Positions 53,831-62,094 of a stretch of DNA of 64,000 nt are shown in pieces. The position numbers were made by a program, and so were the translations under genes. How positions within the stretch are numbered: the first letter of the stretch is position 1; every line of letters begins with the position of its first letter. Source of the stretch: JBPYCR01 sp051846915 (GTDB lineage Bacteria > Bacillota > Bacilli > Bacillales > Amphibacillaceae); NCBI RefSeq assembly GCF_051846915.1, contig NZ_JBPYCR010000006.1, positions 1 to 64,000 on the forward strand, read 5' to 3'. Below the pieces are notes generated by a model. It saw only the letters and a program-made list of their open reading frames with translations, had not been told where the DNA came from and ran no database searches.

Positions 53831-54354
53831 ATCATCACATCCATGTTCATATAGGTCTTTTTTAACTAGTTATCCATTTGCGAAATATCTTGATGGCGTT
53901 AAATTTATTATCCATGTACGTCCATCGTATAATATCTGTACTCTATTATAAAGAAATATATTATTTTGTATATATTTGTCTATTTTTGAAAAGTGTTCGA
54001 CATTTTTCACCATTCACAAGAGTTGTGGATATCTTTATCAACATTTCGACCCCCTATTCGATAATTGTTTCTAGGCTTATCCAGGAAGTATTAACAAGTT
54101 ATATACAGCCTCCTGTTGATAACTATGCACTTGTTTTTACTCTATCAATCATGATAAGTTATTAATAACCTCAACTGAGAAAAGTCTGTCGTAGCGACAA
54201 TATTTTCAATGCACTGACTAGAAACGTGACTTATCGCCAAAGTCTGAGCATATGGCAATGATATAACCGTTATTAATGCATTAGATTGTTTACTTTCTTA
54301 CATGCTAAATTTAACAACCAGACACTATAAAATTAGTTAAGGGGAGCATTTATT
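53831..54354. other. Divergent intergenic region between yqeG and sda
   Basis: About 520 bp without a gene. It holds a cluster of DnaA-box-like sites (54010-54122) and should carry promoters for yqeG (minus) and sda (plus). AT-rich. No convincing -35/-10 pair was chosen for either gene. Confidence 0.55.
54010..54122. promoter_or_regulatory. Cluster of DnaA-box-like sites upstream of sda
   Basis: Against the TTATNCACA consensus, 8 of 9 bases match at 54024-54032 (minus, ATATCCACA), 54035-54043 (TTATCAACA), 54099-54107 (TTATATACA) and 54114-54122 (minus, TTATCAACA). Weaker 7 of 9 sites occur at 54010-54018 (CCATTCACA) and 54077-54085 (TTATCCAGG). In B. subtilis, DnaA sites control sda, which makes this assignment likely. 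Confidence 0.75.
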
Positions 54355-54495
54355 ATGAAACGTCTATCAGATGAATTGTTATTGGAATCTTACTTTAAGG
54401 CTAACGAGTTAGATCTTAATCTTGATTTCATCTCTATTATTGAAGATGAAATCCATAGACGAAATTTATCGCATAAAATCTACGTATTAAAATAA
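54355..54495 (+). CDS. sda: Sporulation checkpoint inhibitor Sda
   Basis: Small helical-hairpin protein (46 residues) that binds sporulation kinases such as KinA and blocks their autophosphorylation when replication is disturbed. The sequence pattern (RLSDELLLESYFKANELDLN, then DFISIIEDEIHRRNL) closely follows B. subtilis Sda. ATG lies 8 nt after AAGGGGAG. Upstream DnaA-box-like sites and a downstream terminator fit the known genetics of the locus. Confidence 0.95.
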   Translation: MKRLSDELLLESYFKANELDLNLDFISIIEDEIHRRNLSHKIYVLK

Positions 54496-54806
54496 CAGTG
54501 TAACATTATCTCCGTAATATCAGGGGATAATTTTTTTGACCTATTTTTCTACTTGCATAAAATTTCCTGACACGAATATGGTCTGACTATTCTGATTAGA
54601 TGAACTGTTCAAACCTTTTCATATAAGCTACTTTAATCTGGAAAAGGCTTTATTTTTCCAGAGATAATCTTTATACTTAATTGTGTACTTACATTTATAA
54701 AATTATAAGGACAGGCGCTTCACTTAATAAAAACGTTTACATATTTTGGTATCGTTATTGAAATGTCTACATTGAGAGCGTTTAAGAACAAGGAGGAACT
54801 AGCTAG
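54496..54806. other. Gap between sda and mrpA
   Basis: About 310 bp without a gene. It holds the sda terminator and a CTGGAAAA/TTTTCCAG hairpin (54638-54661), and an AT-rich segment with no clear SigA promoter. A GTTTAC..GGTATC string near 54737-54752 resembles SigB elements but the spacing is wrong. Confidence 0.5.
54505..54537 (+). terminator. Terminator of sda
   Basis: ATTATCTCC pairs with GGGGATAAT through one wobble, loop of 9 nt, followed by T7. Confidence 0.82.
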
Positions 54807-57137
54807 ATGATATATGCTGTATTGGCACCACTTTTTTTTGCTTTTTTTATACCAAAATTGAGCAAATTAAAGCATAAGATACATACAGGTGTGTTCGTAT
54901 TTTTTATCCCTTTCGCTATTTTTCTTTATTTTTTATCATTTTTAGCGAAGGATTTCTCTGTATACAAACAAACATATAATTGGATTCCATCATTGAATAT
55001 TAATATAGACTTATATTTGGATGGACTTAGTTTATTGTTTGTATTATTAATCAGTGGAATTGGTTCGCTTGTTGTATTGTATTCCGTTTATTATTTGGAT
55101 ATATCAGAACGGCTTGGACATTTTTATGTCTATTTACTTATGTTTATGGCTGCAATGCTTGGTGTCGTATTATCAGACAACCTTTTTGTACTGTATACTT
55201 TTTGGGAGTTAACTTCGATCTCCTCATTTCTGTTAATAGGTTATTGGCACTTTAAAGAACGTTCACGCTATGGAGCATTAAAATCAATGATGATTACCGT
55301 CACCGGCGGATTAAGTATGTTCGGCGGTTTCATTATTTTATATGTGATTACAGGGACTGCAAGCATCCAAGGTATAATTGAACAGACGGATATAATTTTA
55401 AACAGTTCTTACCTTCCGCTAATTCTTATTCTCATTTTATTGGGTGCATTTACTAAATCTGCCCAGTTTCCATTTCATATTTGGTTACCTGATGCGATGG
55501 AAGCTCCTACTCCGGTAAGTGCTTATCTCCATTCTGCAACAATGGTTAAAGCAGGTATATATTTAGTTGCACGCTTCTCGCCTGTCTTTTCGGCATATGA
55601 ATGGTTTTTTATTACGGTAAGTTTATTCGGTATCATTACATTATGCTGGGGCTCTTATATGGCTGTACGACAAACAGACCTAAAAGCAATACTTGCATTC
55701 TCTACAATCAGCCAATTAGGGATGATTATGGCGATGCTTGGTTTTGGAACGAAAGCAGCTGTGTTTGCGGCTGTATTTCATATATTGAATCACGCCACTT
55801 TTAAGGGTAGTTTATTTATGGTTGCCGGTATTGTCGACCATGAAACAGGTACTAGGGACATACGCAAACTTGGTGGTTTATACACATTAATGCCAATAAC
55901 AGCTACATTGGCTTTATTCGGTACTTTTTCCATGGCGGGGGTACCCTTGCCATTCTTAAATGGATTTTATAGTAAAGAACTATTTTTCGATGCAAGCATT
56001 AAATTAAACACTGGCAGCTTAGAAATAACGGACATTTTGGCAAGTGCCATTCCTTACTTGGCTGTGTTAGGCAGTATTTTCACATTTGTTTATTCCATGT
56101 ATTTGTTTTTTGGTGTGTTTGGAAAGAAAAAGAACAAACTGTCTACGAAACCGCATGAGGCACCGATTGGCATGCTTTTAGCACCGCTCATTCTAGTCAT
56201 AGGTGTTATTAGTATCGGTTTATTCCCTAACGTTTTTAATGGATCATTTCTTGCACACGCTGCTACTGCCATCAGTGGTGAGACACAGTTTGGACAAATT
56301 AAATTCTGGCACGGAATTGACAGTCCAGCATTACTTATGTCACTAGCAGTTGTAGGGATAGGTACTATTCTTGTCGCCACCCGTTTGAAATGGCAGCGTG
56401 TTTATACGGTCATTCCCGGCAAACGAAGCATGAATAATGTTTATGATCAAATGATGAAAAAGTTGGATTCATACTCCGAACAATTTACTAATTTTTACAT
56501 GACTGGGTCATTACGAACCTACATGGCTATTATTATTAGTACCATTGTTGTTGTTACGTTTACTTTTATGTATATAACAGATGGCTTTTCTATTCAATTC
56601 AATAATCTTGCCAATTTCAAATTTATTGAAATTGCGATTGTATTCTCTATCATTATTGCTTCTGTGTGGACCATTTTTTCTAATCATAATTTAGCAGCCA
56701 TTTTAATTCTGGGAATTGTTGGATATGGAGTGGCGATGTTATTCGTTATTTATCGTGCACCTGACTTGGCATTGACTCAACTAGTTATTGAAACCGTGAC
56801 AGTAGTATTGTTTTTGCTATGTTTTTACCATTTACCGAAATTGCGGAAAAGAAATGAATCTAAAACGACAGTTATTACCAATCTGATCATTTCTGTCAGT
56901 TTTGGTCTGCTTATGACGATGATTGGCATTTCTGCTCATAGTACAAATTGGTTTGATAAAATTTCCGATTACTTTGTTGAAACGTCCTTGACCGTCGGTG
57001 GAGGCCACAACATCGTAAATGTGATTTTAGTTGATATGCGGGGAATTGATACGTTATTTGAAATTGCAGTCCTTGGTATCGCAGCGCTTGCTATATTCGG
57101 CCTTATCAAACTTCGTAATGATAAGGAGGCAAAGTAA
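54807..57137 (+). CDS. mrpA: Na+/H+ antiporter subunit MrpA
   Basis: Largest subunit of the Mrp (Mnh) antiporter complex in the membrane; related to NuoL. Conserved proton-antiport motifs include FYVYLLMFMAAMLGVVLSDN, LLIGYWHFKERSRYGALKS, WLPDAMEAPTPVSAYLHSATM and NHATFKGSLFM. The C-terminal part contains the MrpA-specific region ending NVILVDMRGIDTLFEIAVLG. It is 776 residues, so shorter than fused MrpA-MrpB proteins; no MrpB domain is joined to it. ATG lies 11 nt after AAGGAGG. Confidence 0.95.
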   Translation: MIYAVLAPLFFAFFIPKLSKLKHKIHTGVFVFFIPFAIFLYFLSFLAKDFSVYKQTYNWIPSLNINIDLYLDGLSLLFVLLISGIGSLVVLYSVYYLDISERLGHFYVYLLMFMAAMLGVVLSDNLFVLYTFWELTSISSFLLIGYWHFKERSRYGALKSMMITVTGGLSMFGGFIILYVITGTASIQGIIEQTDIILNSSYLPLILILILLGAFTKSAQFPFHIWLPDAMEAPTPVSAYLHSATMVKAGIYLVARFSPVFSAYEWFFITVSLFGIITLCWGSYMAVRQTDLKAILAFSTISQLGMIMAMLGFGTKAAVFAAVFHILNHATFKGSLFMVAGIVDHETGTRDIRKLGGLYTLMPITATLALFGTFSMAGVPLPFLNGFYSKELFFDASIKLNTGSLEITDILASAIPYLAVLGSIFTFVYSMYLFFGVFGKKKNKLSTKPHEAPIGMLLAPLILVIGVISIGLFPNVFNGSFLAHAATAISGETQFGQIKFWHGIDSPALLMSLAVVGIGTILVATRLKWQRVYTVIPGKRSMNNVYDQMMKKLDSYSEQFTNFYMTGSLRTYMAIIISTIVVVTFTFMYITDGFSIQFNNLANFKFIEIAIVFSIIIASVWTIFSNHNLAAILILGIVGYGVAMLFVIYRAPDLALTQLVIETVTVVLFLLCFYHLPKLRKRNESKTTVITNLIISVSFGLLMTMIGISAHSTNWFDKISDYFVETSLTVGGGHNIVNVILVDMRGIDTLFEIAVLGIAALAIFGLIKLRNDKEAK

Positions 57138-57476
57138 ATGGAATTTATTATTTCAATATTAGCGGGTATTTTGTTTACCACTGGTATTTATAATATATTA
57201 CAAAAACAATTGTTACGTATTGTAATTGGAACAGGGCTCATATCACATGCAGCTCATCTGTTTATATTAACTATGGGAGGATTAAAGGGCGGACAACCTC
57301 CTGTACTGGAAAGTGGAATTACGGAATATACCGATCCTTTACCACAAGCATTAATTTTAACATCTATTGTAATTAGTTTTGGGGTAACGAGTGTTGTTCT
57401 TGTCTTGGCTTATCGTACAATAAATGAGAATGACTCAGATAATATGGAACAATTAAGGGGTAGCGAATATGAGTAA
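57138..57476 (+). CDS. mrpC: Na+/H+ antiporter subunit MrpC
   Basis: NuoK-like subunit of 112 residues with three membrane helices: about 1-20, 27-48 and 70-92. The pattern RIVIGTGLISHAAHLFILTMGG and DPLPQALILTSIVISFGVTS is characteristic. ATG directly follows the mrpA stop (SD GGAGGC inside its last codons). The gene expected between A and C, mrpB, is missing. Confidence 0.94.
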   Translation: MEFIISILAGILFTTGIYNILQKQLLRIVIGTGLISHAAHLFILTMGGLKGGQPPVLESGITEYTDPLPQALILTSIVISFGVTSVVLVLAYRTINENDSDNMEQLRGSEYE

Positions 57477-58944
57477 TTTTGTTGTTTTACCGATTATAAT
57501 TCCTTTGTTAGCTGGAATAGTTACCGCTTTTTTCAACAAAAAAGTAGTTATTTCGCGTATTTTGACAAAAATATTAATCATCGTCAATTTACTATTTACA
57601 AGTTTTTTATGTTTTTACGTACTACAAAACGGAAACGTCATTTTAGAAACGGGAAGCTGGCCGGCTCCATATGGAATCGTTTTTGTTGCCGACCCATTGT
57701 CCGTTCTACTCGTTTTAACGACGAATGTGCTTGCGGTTGCCTGTGCTTTTTATGCACCTCATTCCCTTTCGATTAAAAAAGAAAAGCATTACTTCTATTC
57801 CTTTTTCTTCTTTTTAATTAGTGGGGTTTCTGGAGCTTTTTTAACAGGAGACTTATTTAACTTATTCGTTTTCTTTGAAGTTCTTTTAATGGCTTCTTAC
57901 GGTTTAATCGTATTAGGAGGAAATAAAGTACAACTTAGAGAGTCATTGAAATACGTGCTTTTCAATTTATTTTCATCGGTTATATTTGTTACGACAGTCG
58001 CGTTCTTGTATTCGGTCGTAGGTACCGTTAATATGGCCCAAATCGCCGAGCGTGTTCAGGAAGTGGAACAGCAAGGTATTTTAACGACGATTGGGATTGT
58101 CTTATTTTTCGTATTCGCAACGAAAGCTGCTTTATTCCCGCTTTATTACTGGATGCCGCATTCCTATATTGTTCCAAATCCGGTAATTTCTGCTTTATTC
58201 GGAGCGTTATTAACGAAAGTTGGGCTGTATTCCATTTTACGCGTATTTTCACTGATTTTTGTTTTTGAAATCAATTTAACGCATTACTTTTTCATCTGGA
58301 TCGCCGGGTTATCCATGATATTTGGTGTTATTGGAGCACTTTCAACGAATAATATTAAATTAATTATTGCCTATAATGTTATCCCTGCTATTGGATTTAT
58401 GATTATGGGGATCGGTATTTTTAATCAAGATGCAATGAGTGGAACCGTTTATTATTTAATCCATGATATGATTATAAAAACAGCTCTCTTTTTAATCGTA
58501 GGTGTCATTACTTATGTTGCTGGAACATCGGACTTACGAAAGATGTCAGGTCTAATACATCAATATCCTGCACTGGCATGGATCTTATTTATTTCCGCAT
58601 TTGTACTGTCTGGTATACCACCTTTCAGCGGTTTTATCGGGAAACTACTTTTATTTAGAGGTAGTGTCGCCAATGAAGAAATAGTAATTGTCATCATTGC
58701 TTTAATTACAAGTTTGCTTATTTTGTATTCCATTTTAAAAATCTTTATACGAGGATTTTGGGGAGAAAAACAGGAGTCTATTGAGAAGAAGTCAACGAAA
58801 GGACTGATTGCTCCGATTGTCTTTCTCTTAGCCTTTTCAGTAGCCTTAGGAGTCGGTGCTGAATTTGTCTACCCGGTTGTTGATTCTGTCTCGGCCTATT
58901 TGCTTCAACCAGAAATATATATCGATTCTGTCTTAAAGGAGTAA
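57469..58944 (+). CDS. mrpD: Na+/H+ antiporter subunit MrpD
   Basis: NuoN-like subunit of 491 residues with about fourteen membrane helices. Typical motifs are TGDLFNLFVFFEVLLMASYGLIVL, FATKAALFPLYYWMPHSYIVPNP, IHDMIIKTALFLIVG and SGIPPFSGFIGKLLL. The ATG overlaps the mrpC stop by 8 nt, so translation is coupled. Confidence 0.95.
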   Translation: MSNFVVLPIIIPLLAGIVTAFFNKKVVISRILTKILIIVNLLFTSFLCFYVLQNGNVILETGSWPAPYGIVFVADPLSVLLVLTTNVLAVACAFYAPHSLSIKKEKHYFYSFFFFLISGVSGAFLTGDLFNLFVFFEVLLMASYGLIVLGGNKVQLRESLKYVLFNLFSSVIFVTTVAFLYSVVGTVNMAQIAERVQEVEQQGILTTIGIVLFFVFATKAALFPLYYWMPHSYIVPNPVISALFGALLTKVGLYSILRVFSLIFVFEINLTHYFFIWIAGLSMIFGVIGALSTNNIKLIIAYNVIPAIGFMIMGIGIFNQDAMSGTVYYLIHDMIIKTALFLIVGVITYVAGTSDLRKMSGLIHQYPALAWILFISAFVLSGIPPFSGFIGKLLLFRGSVANEEIVIVIIALITSLLILYSILKIFIRGFWGEKQESIEKKSTKGLIAPIVFLLAFSVALGVGAEFVYPVVDSVSAYLLQPEIYIDSVLKE

Positions 58945-58950
58945 ATTGTG

Positions 58951-59427
58951 ATGACTTTTCAAATTGTAGTAAATTTAATTATTTCTTTCATGTGGATGTT
59001 TTTAAGTGAAACCTATTCATTTTCCAGCTTCATTTTTGGTTACTTGTTAGGAATTGTGCTGATCCTTATTTTAGACCGGTTCTTTCCAAGTTCATTTTAC
59101 TTAGTGCGTGTATACAGCATTATAAAATTGATATTTATTTTTTTCCGCGAGCTGATCTTATCAAATATCGATGTTGTCAGACTCGTATATAAGCGCAAAC
59201 CGGATATTGAACCTGGAATATTTGCAATGCCTACTGAATTAAAAACAAATTGGGAAATTACTTTATTGGCGAATCTAATTACCCTTACACCAGGAACTAT
59301 GTCTGTAGCAATATCCGAAGATGATTCAATTATATTTATTCATGCAATGCATATAGACGAAGTCCATACAGCAATTTACGATATTAAAAATACATTTGAA
59401 AAAGCAATAATGGAGGTAACACGATGA
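58951..59427 (+). CDS. mrpE: Na+/H+ antiporter subunit MrpE
   Basis: Small subunit (158 residues) with two N-terminal membrane helices and a cytoplasmic tail carrying LITLTPGTMSVAI and IFIHAMHIDEVH, the family signature. ATG at 58951 (9 nt after AAGGAG) is preferred; a GTG one codon earlier has similar spacing. Confidence 0.92.
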   Translation: MTFQIVVNLIISFMWMFLSETYSFSSFIFGYLLGIVLILILDRFFPSSFYLVRVYSIIKLIFIFFRELILSNIDVVRLVYKRKPDIEPGIFAMPTELKTNWEITLLANLITLTPGTMSVAISEDDSIIFIHAMHIDEVHTAIYDIKNTFEKAIMEVTR

Positions 59428-59735
59428 CGGATACTTTGGAATTCACTGAGCAACTCTTAACGTTTGTAACACTCATTTGTTTGGTTGGTATTGCTGTATC
59501 CGTTCTTCTTCTTTTATACCGAATCATCATCGGACCGACAAATCCAGATAGAGCTACCGCATTGGATGCACTAGGGATCAATCTGATGGCAATTGCCGCC
59601 CTCATGGCTATTCGATTAGTTACATCTTATTTAAATGATGTCATCCTTCTCATAGGAATTCTTGGCTTTATTAGCACATTAGCAATTGCCAAATACGTTG
59701 AAAAGGGTGATCTAATTGATCGAGACTTTGATTAA
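59424..59735 (+). CDS. mrpF: Na+/H+ antiporter subunit MrpF
   Basis: Subunit of 103 residues with three membrane helices: about 12-32, 48-67 and 73-93. The pattern RIIIGPTNPDRATALDALGINLMA is the MnhF hallmark. ATG overlaps the mrpE stop by 4 nt (ATGA) and follows GGAGG. Confidence 0.93.
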   Translation: MTDTLEFTEQLLTFVTLICLVGIAVSVLLLLYRIIIGPTNPDRATALDALGINLMAIAALMAIRLVTSYLNDVILLIGILGFISTLAIAKYVEKGDLIDRDFD

Positions 59736-60084
59736 TATAATAATGAATTTTGTTATCATTTTCTTTTTACTTGCGGGTACATTTTTCATTTTATCAAGTT
59801 CCATAGGTATTAATCGTTTCCCTGGTGTATTCACAAGATTGCATGCTGCAACAAAAGCTCCTACACTCGGTATATTTAGTATATTAATAGCTGCGTTTTT
59901 ATTTTTATATGGGGACCATGGTATTGTGAGCGGAAAATTATTATTGGCAGTCATCTTCATATTGCTTACCGCGCCAGTAACCGGTCATGTGCTATCAAGA
60001 GCTGCTCATCGAAGTGGTGTAAAACCTTACTTAAGAAGCAGAAATGACGAATACAAAGAATATTTACAAGGTAAAAAGAAATAA
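59716..60084 (+). CDS. mrpG: Na+/H+ antiporter subunit MrpG
   Basis: Subunit of 122 residues with three membrane helices and a polar tail. FPGVFTRLHAATKAPTLG and TAPVTGHVLSRAAHRSGV are typical. The TTG at 59716 overlaps mrpF by 20 nt and follows GGGTG by about 7 nt. Last gene of the operon; a terminator follows. Confidence 0.92.
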   Translation: MIETLINIIMNFVIIFFLLAGTFFILSSSIGINRFPGVFTRLHAATKAPTLGIFSILIAAFLFLYGDHGIVSGKLLLAVIFILLTAPVTGHVLSRAAHRSGVKPYLRSRNDEYKEYLQGKKK

Positions 60085-60085
60085 G

Positions 60086-60119
60086 AAAAAAGATGATTTA
60101 TTTTGAAATCACCTTTTTT
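60086..60119 (+). terminator. Terminator of the mrp operon
   Basis: AAAAAAGATGATTT pairs with AAATCACCTTTTTT with one mismatch, loop of 6 nt, and a T run. Confidence 0.82.
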
Positions 60120-60219
60120 CTTTTTATCCTCTCGGACAGACACAATTTCTCTCTTCTGAACATAAAGATAAGTTATAGGCTTTTACCTAACCATAGGTGA
60201 ACATATCAGGAGGTGGAGA

Positions 60220-60933
60220 TTGTTGTCGGGTATTTTGACCGTTCTTGCCTACTTAGTTAAAGAAACCCTCTTTTTTGTATCTTATGTTAAAAATCACGCA
60301 TTCCCACATCCTTTATCCCCGAAAGATGAAAAAAAATACATTCAACAAATGCAAGATGGTAGCAGAGACGCACGAGATAAATTAATAGAACACAACTTAC
60401 GACTAGTTGCACACATTGTAAAAAAATTTGATAATACCGGTGAAGATATGGAAGATTTAATTTCCACCGGCACTATTGGATTAATTAAAGGAATTGAAAG
60501 CTTTAAGGCGGGCAAAGGAACAAAGCTTGCCACTTACGCTGCCAGATGTATTGAGAATGAAATACTTATGCATTTAAGGGCATTGAAGAAGGTTAAGAAG
60601 GACGTTTCTCTTCATGATCCGATTGGGCAAGATCATGAAGGGAACGAAATCAGTCTAATTGATATACTGGAAGCTGAAAATGAAAATATAATCGAGTTCA
60701 TTCAATTAAATATGCAGATTGATAAAATGCAAGACTACTTTCAAGTGCTTGATGAACGGGAAAAAGAAGTAATTATTTACCGTTACGGATTAAATGAATA
60801 CAAAGAAATGACCCAGCGGGAGATTGCTGATATGCTGAATATTTCACGAAGTTATGTGTCCCGTATAGAAAAAAGAGCACTGATGAAAGTATTCAGAGAA
60901 TATTATCGGAAGGAAAAAGGTGGGTTTATTTAA
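60220..60933 (+). CDS. sigK: Mother-cell sigma factor SigK (pro-SigK)
   Basis: Late mother-cell sigma factor, made as a membrane-bound precursor. The pro-sequence includes a hydrophobic stretch (AYLVKETLFFV) and the SpoIVFB cleavage region VSYVKN, with cutting predicted between Ser21 and Tyr22. Region 2 is NLRLVAHIVKKFDNTGEDMEDLIS and GTKLATYAARCIENEILMHLRAL; region 4 ends REIADMLNISRSYVSRIEKRALMK. The gene is uninterrupted (237 codons), with no skin element and both halves in one frame. TTG start, next to GGAGGTGG; a second TTG follows at once. Confidence 0.96.
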   Translation: MLSGILTVLAYLVKETLFFVSYVKNHAFPHPLSPKDEKKYIQQMQDGSRDARDKLIEHNLRLVAHIVKKFDNTGEDMEDLISTGTIGLIKGIESFKAGKGTKLATYAARCIENEILMHLRALKKVKKDVSLHDPIGQDHEGNEISLIDILEAENENIIEFIQLNMQIDKMQDYFQVLDEREKEVIIYRYGLNEYKEMTQREIADMLNISRSYVSRIEKRALMKVFREYYRKEKGGFI

Positions 60934-61015
60934 CCAATTCAAAAGATGGATTATCCCGGTGACTCCGACGAATATACGTTCAGGCCGGGAGCATTGTTGA
61001 TAGTGACAAACACAA

Positions 61016-61041
61016 AGCATGTGCTTCTTATTGCACATGCT
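61016..61041 (-). terminator. Hairpin at the end of the YrhC-like gene
   Basis: Perfect 9-bp arms (AGCATGTGC and complement) with an 8-nt loop. The left arm lies after and the right arm just inside the gene end at 61028. Followed on the minus strand by TTTGTGTTTGTC, so it may terminate. Confidence 0.55.
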
Positions 61042-61270
61042 CATCTTTATCAAGTAGTTTTATTATTTGATGTCTTTTGTACAAAAAGAAGATGGCGAAT
61101 GCCAATGATAGACAAGTTAGATAAAACATGATTTTTCCATTCTCTGAGGGTTCTATATAAGTAGCGATAAATGCTCCCATATAAAAATAACAGCTCAAAA
61201 TAATTAGCGTCAATGAGAAACGCTCATAATCTATCAATTTCCATTTGTATTTCTGAGTAGAATTATTCAT
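61028..61270 (-). CDS. yrhC: YrhC-like small membrane protein
   Basis: An 80-residue protein with two membrane helices (about 18-38 and 46-64) and a charged C-terminus (YKRHQIIKLLDKDEH). Size, helix layout and position next to mtnN resemble YrhC of B. subtilis, which belongs to the methionine-to-cysteine gene group there. The function is unknown, and yrhA and yrhB are not between it and mtnN here. ATG follows GGGGGAG. Confidence 0.6.
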   Translation of the reverse strand: MNNSTQKYKWKLIDYERFSLTLIILSCYFYMGAFIATYIEPSENGKIMFYLTCLSLAFAIFFLYKRHQIIKLLDKDEHVQ

Positions 61271-61355
61271 TTTTTCTGCTCCCCCTTCGGAAGCATTATA
61301 TCATATTATATTGGGCTATTTGTTATGAAATTGATGGAAATATTGTTTCCGTCTA

Positions 61356-62066
61356 TTAACTTGCAGTCCCCTTAGAGGGAATTTCTTTTATTATTTTCAT
61401 AATTAACATTGCTGCATTTTTGGCGGCCGTTTCTAAAAATTCATCAAAAGCTATCGATGATTGTTTTCCCGCTATGTCAGATAATGCTCGGATAATAACA
61501 AATGCTTTATTATATTGATAACTCACTTGAGCGATTGCTGCTGCTTCCATTTCTGCTGCAATCATAGTGGGAAATTTCCCCAAAATATAGGAAGACTGTT
61601 TTTCATTATCGATAAAAGAATCGCCTGTTGCGATTAGTCCTGTTTTATATTGTAAATTTAACCCTTTTACCGCATCAATTGCTTTACTTACAAGCTCTGT
61701 GTCCGCAGGTAATGTTGCAGGCATCCCAGGTACTTGTCCATGAGCATACTTAAAAGCAGTCACATCGACATCGTAGTGAACAACTTCTGTTGAAATAACA
61801 ATATCTCCCACCTGCAATTCTTTCGCAAAACCACCGGCAGACCCTGTATTAATAACACATTCAGGAGCGAATCGTTCATGCATAATGGTCGCTGCCATGG
61901 CTGCATTTACTTTTCCTATACCTGATTTTAATAAAACGACTTGTTTATTATTTAATTCTCCTGTAATAAATAGCGTGTTCGCTATGGTCATCTCTTGCTT
62001 ATGATGCATATTCCCGGCCAAAAAAGCAATTTCTTCATCCATTGCACCAATAATACCAATTGTCAT
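61356..62066 (-). CDS. mtnN: 5'-methylthioadenosine/S-adenosylhomocysteine nucleosidase
   Basis: Cleaves methylthioadenosine and S-adenosylhomocysteine to adenine and a thioribose, in methionine salvage and SAM recycling. GIIGAMDEEI (catalytic Glu near 12), INTGSAGGFA, EMEAAAIAQV and IRALSDIAG (catalytic Asp near 197) are intact. 236 residues. ATG follows AGGAGG. It lies 28 nt after yrrS. Confidence 0.96.
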   Translation of the reverse strand: MTIGIIGAMDEEIAFLAGNMHHKQEMTIANTLFITGELNNKQVVLLKSGIGKVNAAMAATIMHERFAPECVINTGSAGGFAKELQVGDIVISTEVVHYDVDVTAFKYAHGQVPGMPATLPADTELVSKAIDAVKGLNLQYKTGLIATGDSFIDNEKQSSYILGKFPTMIAAEMEAAAIAQVSYQYNKAFVIIRALSDIAGKQSSIAFDEFLETAAKNAAMLIMKIIKEIPSKGTAS

Positions 62067-62094
62067 GTTTCTCCTCCTGTATTACGTCCCGTCG

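Noticed and set aside
53878..54165. Plus-strand frame of 95 codons covering the DnaA-box region
   Set aside because: No SD site, no recognisable protein pattern and an AT-driven composition; the region fits regulation better.
54737..54752. SigB-like promoter ahead of mrpA
   Set aside because: The GTTTAC and GGTATC parts are only 7 nt apart, well below the 12-14 nt expected for SigB.
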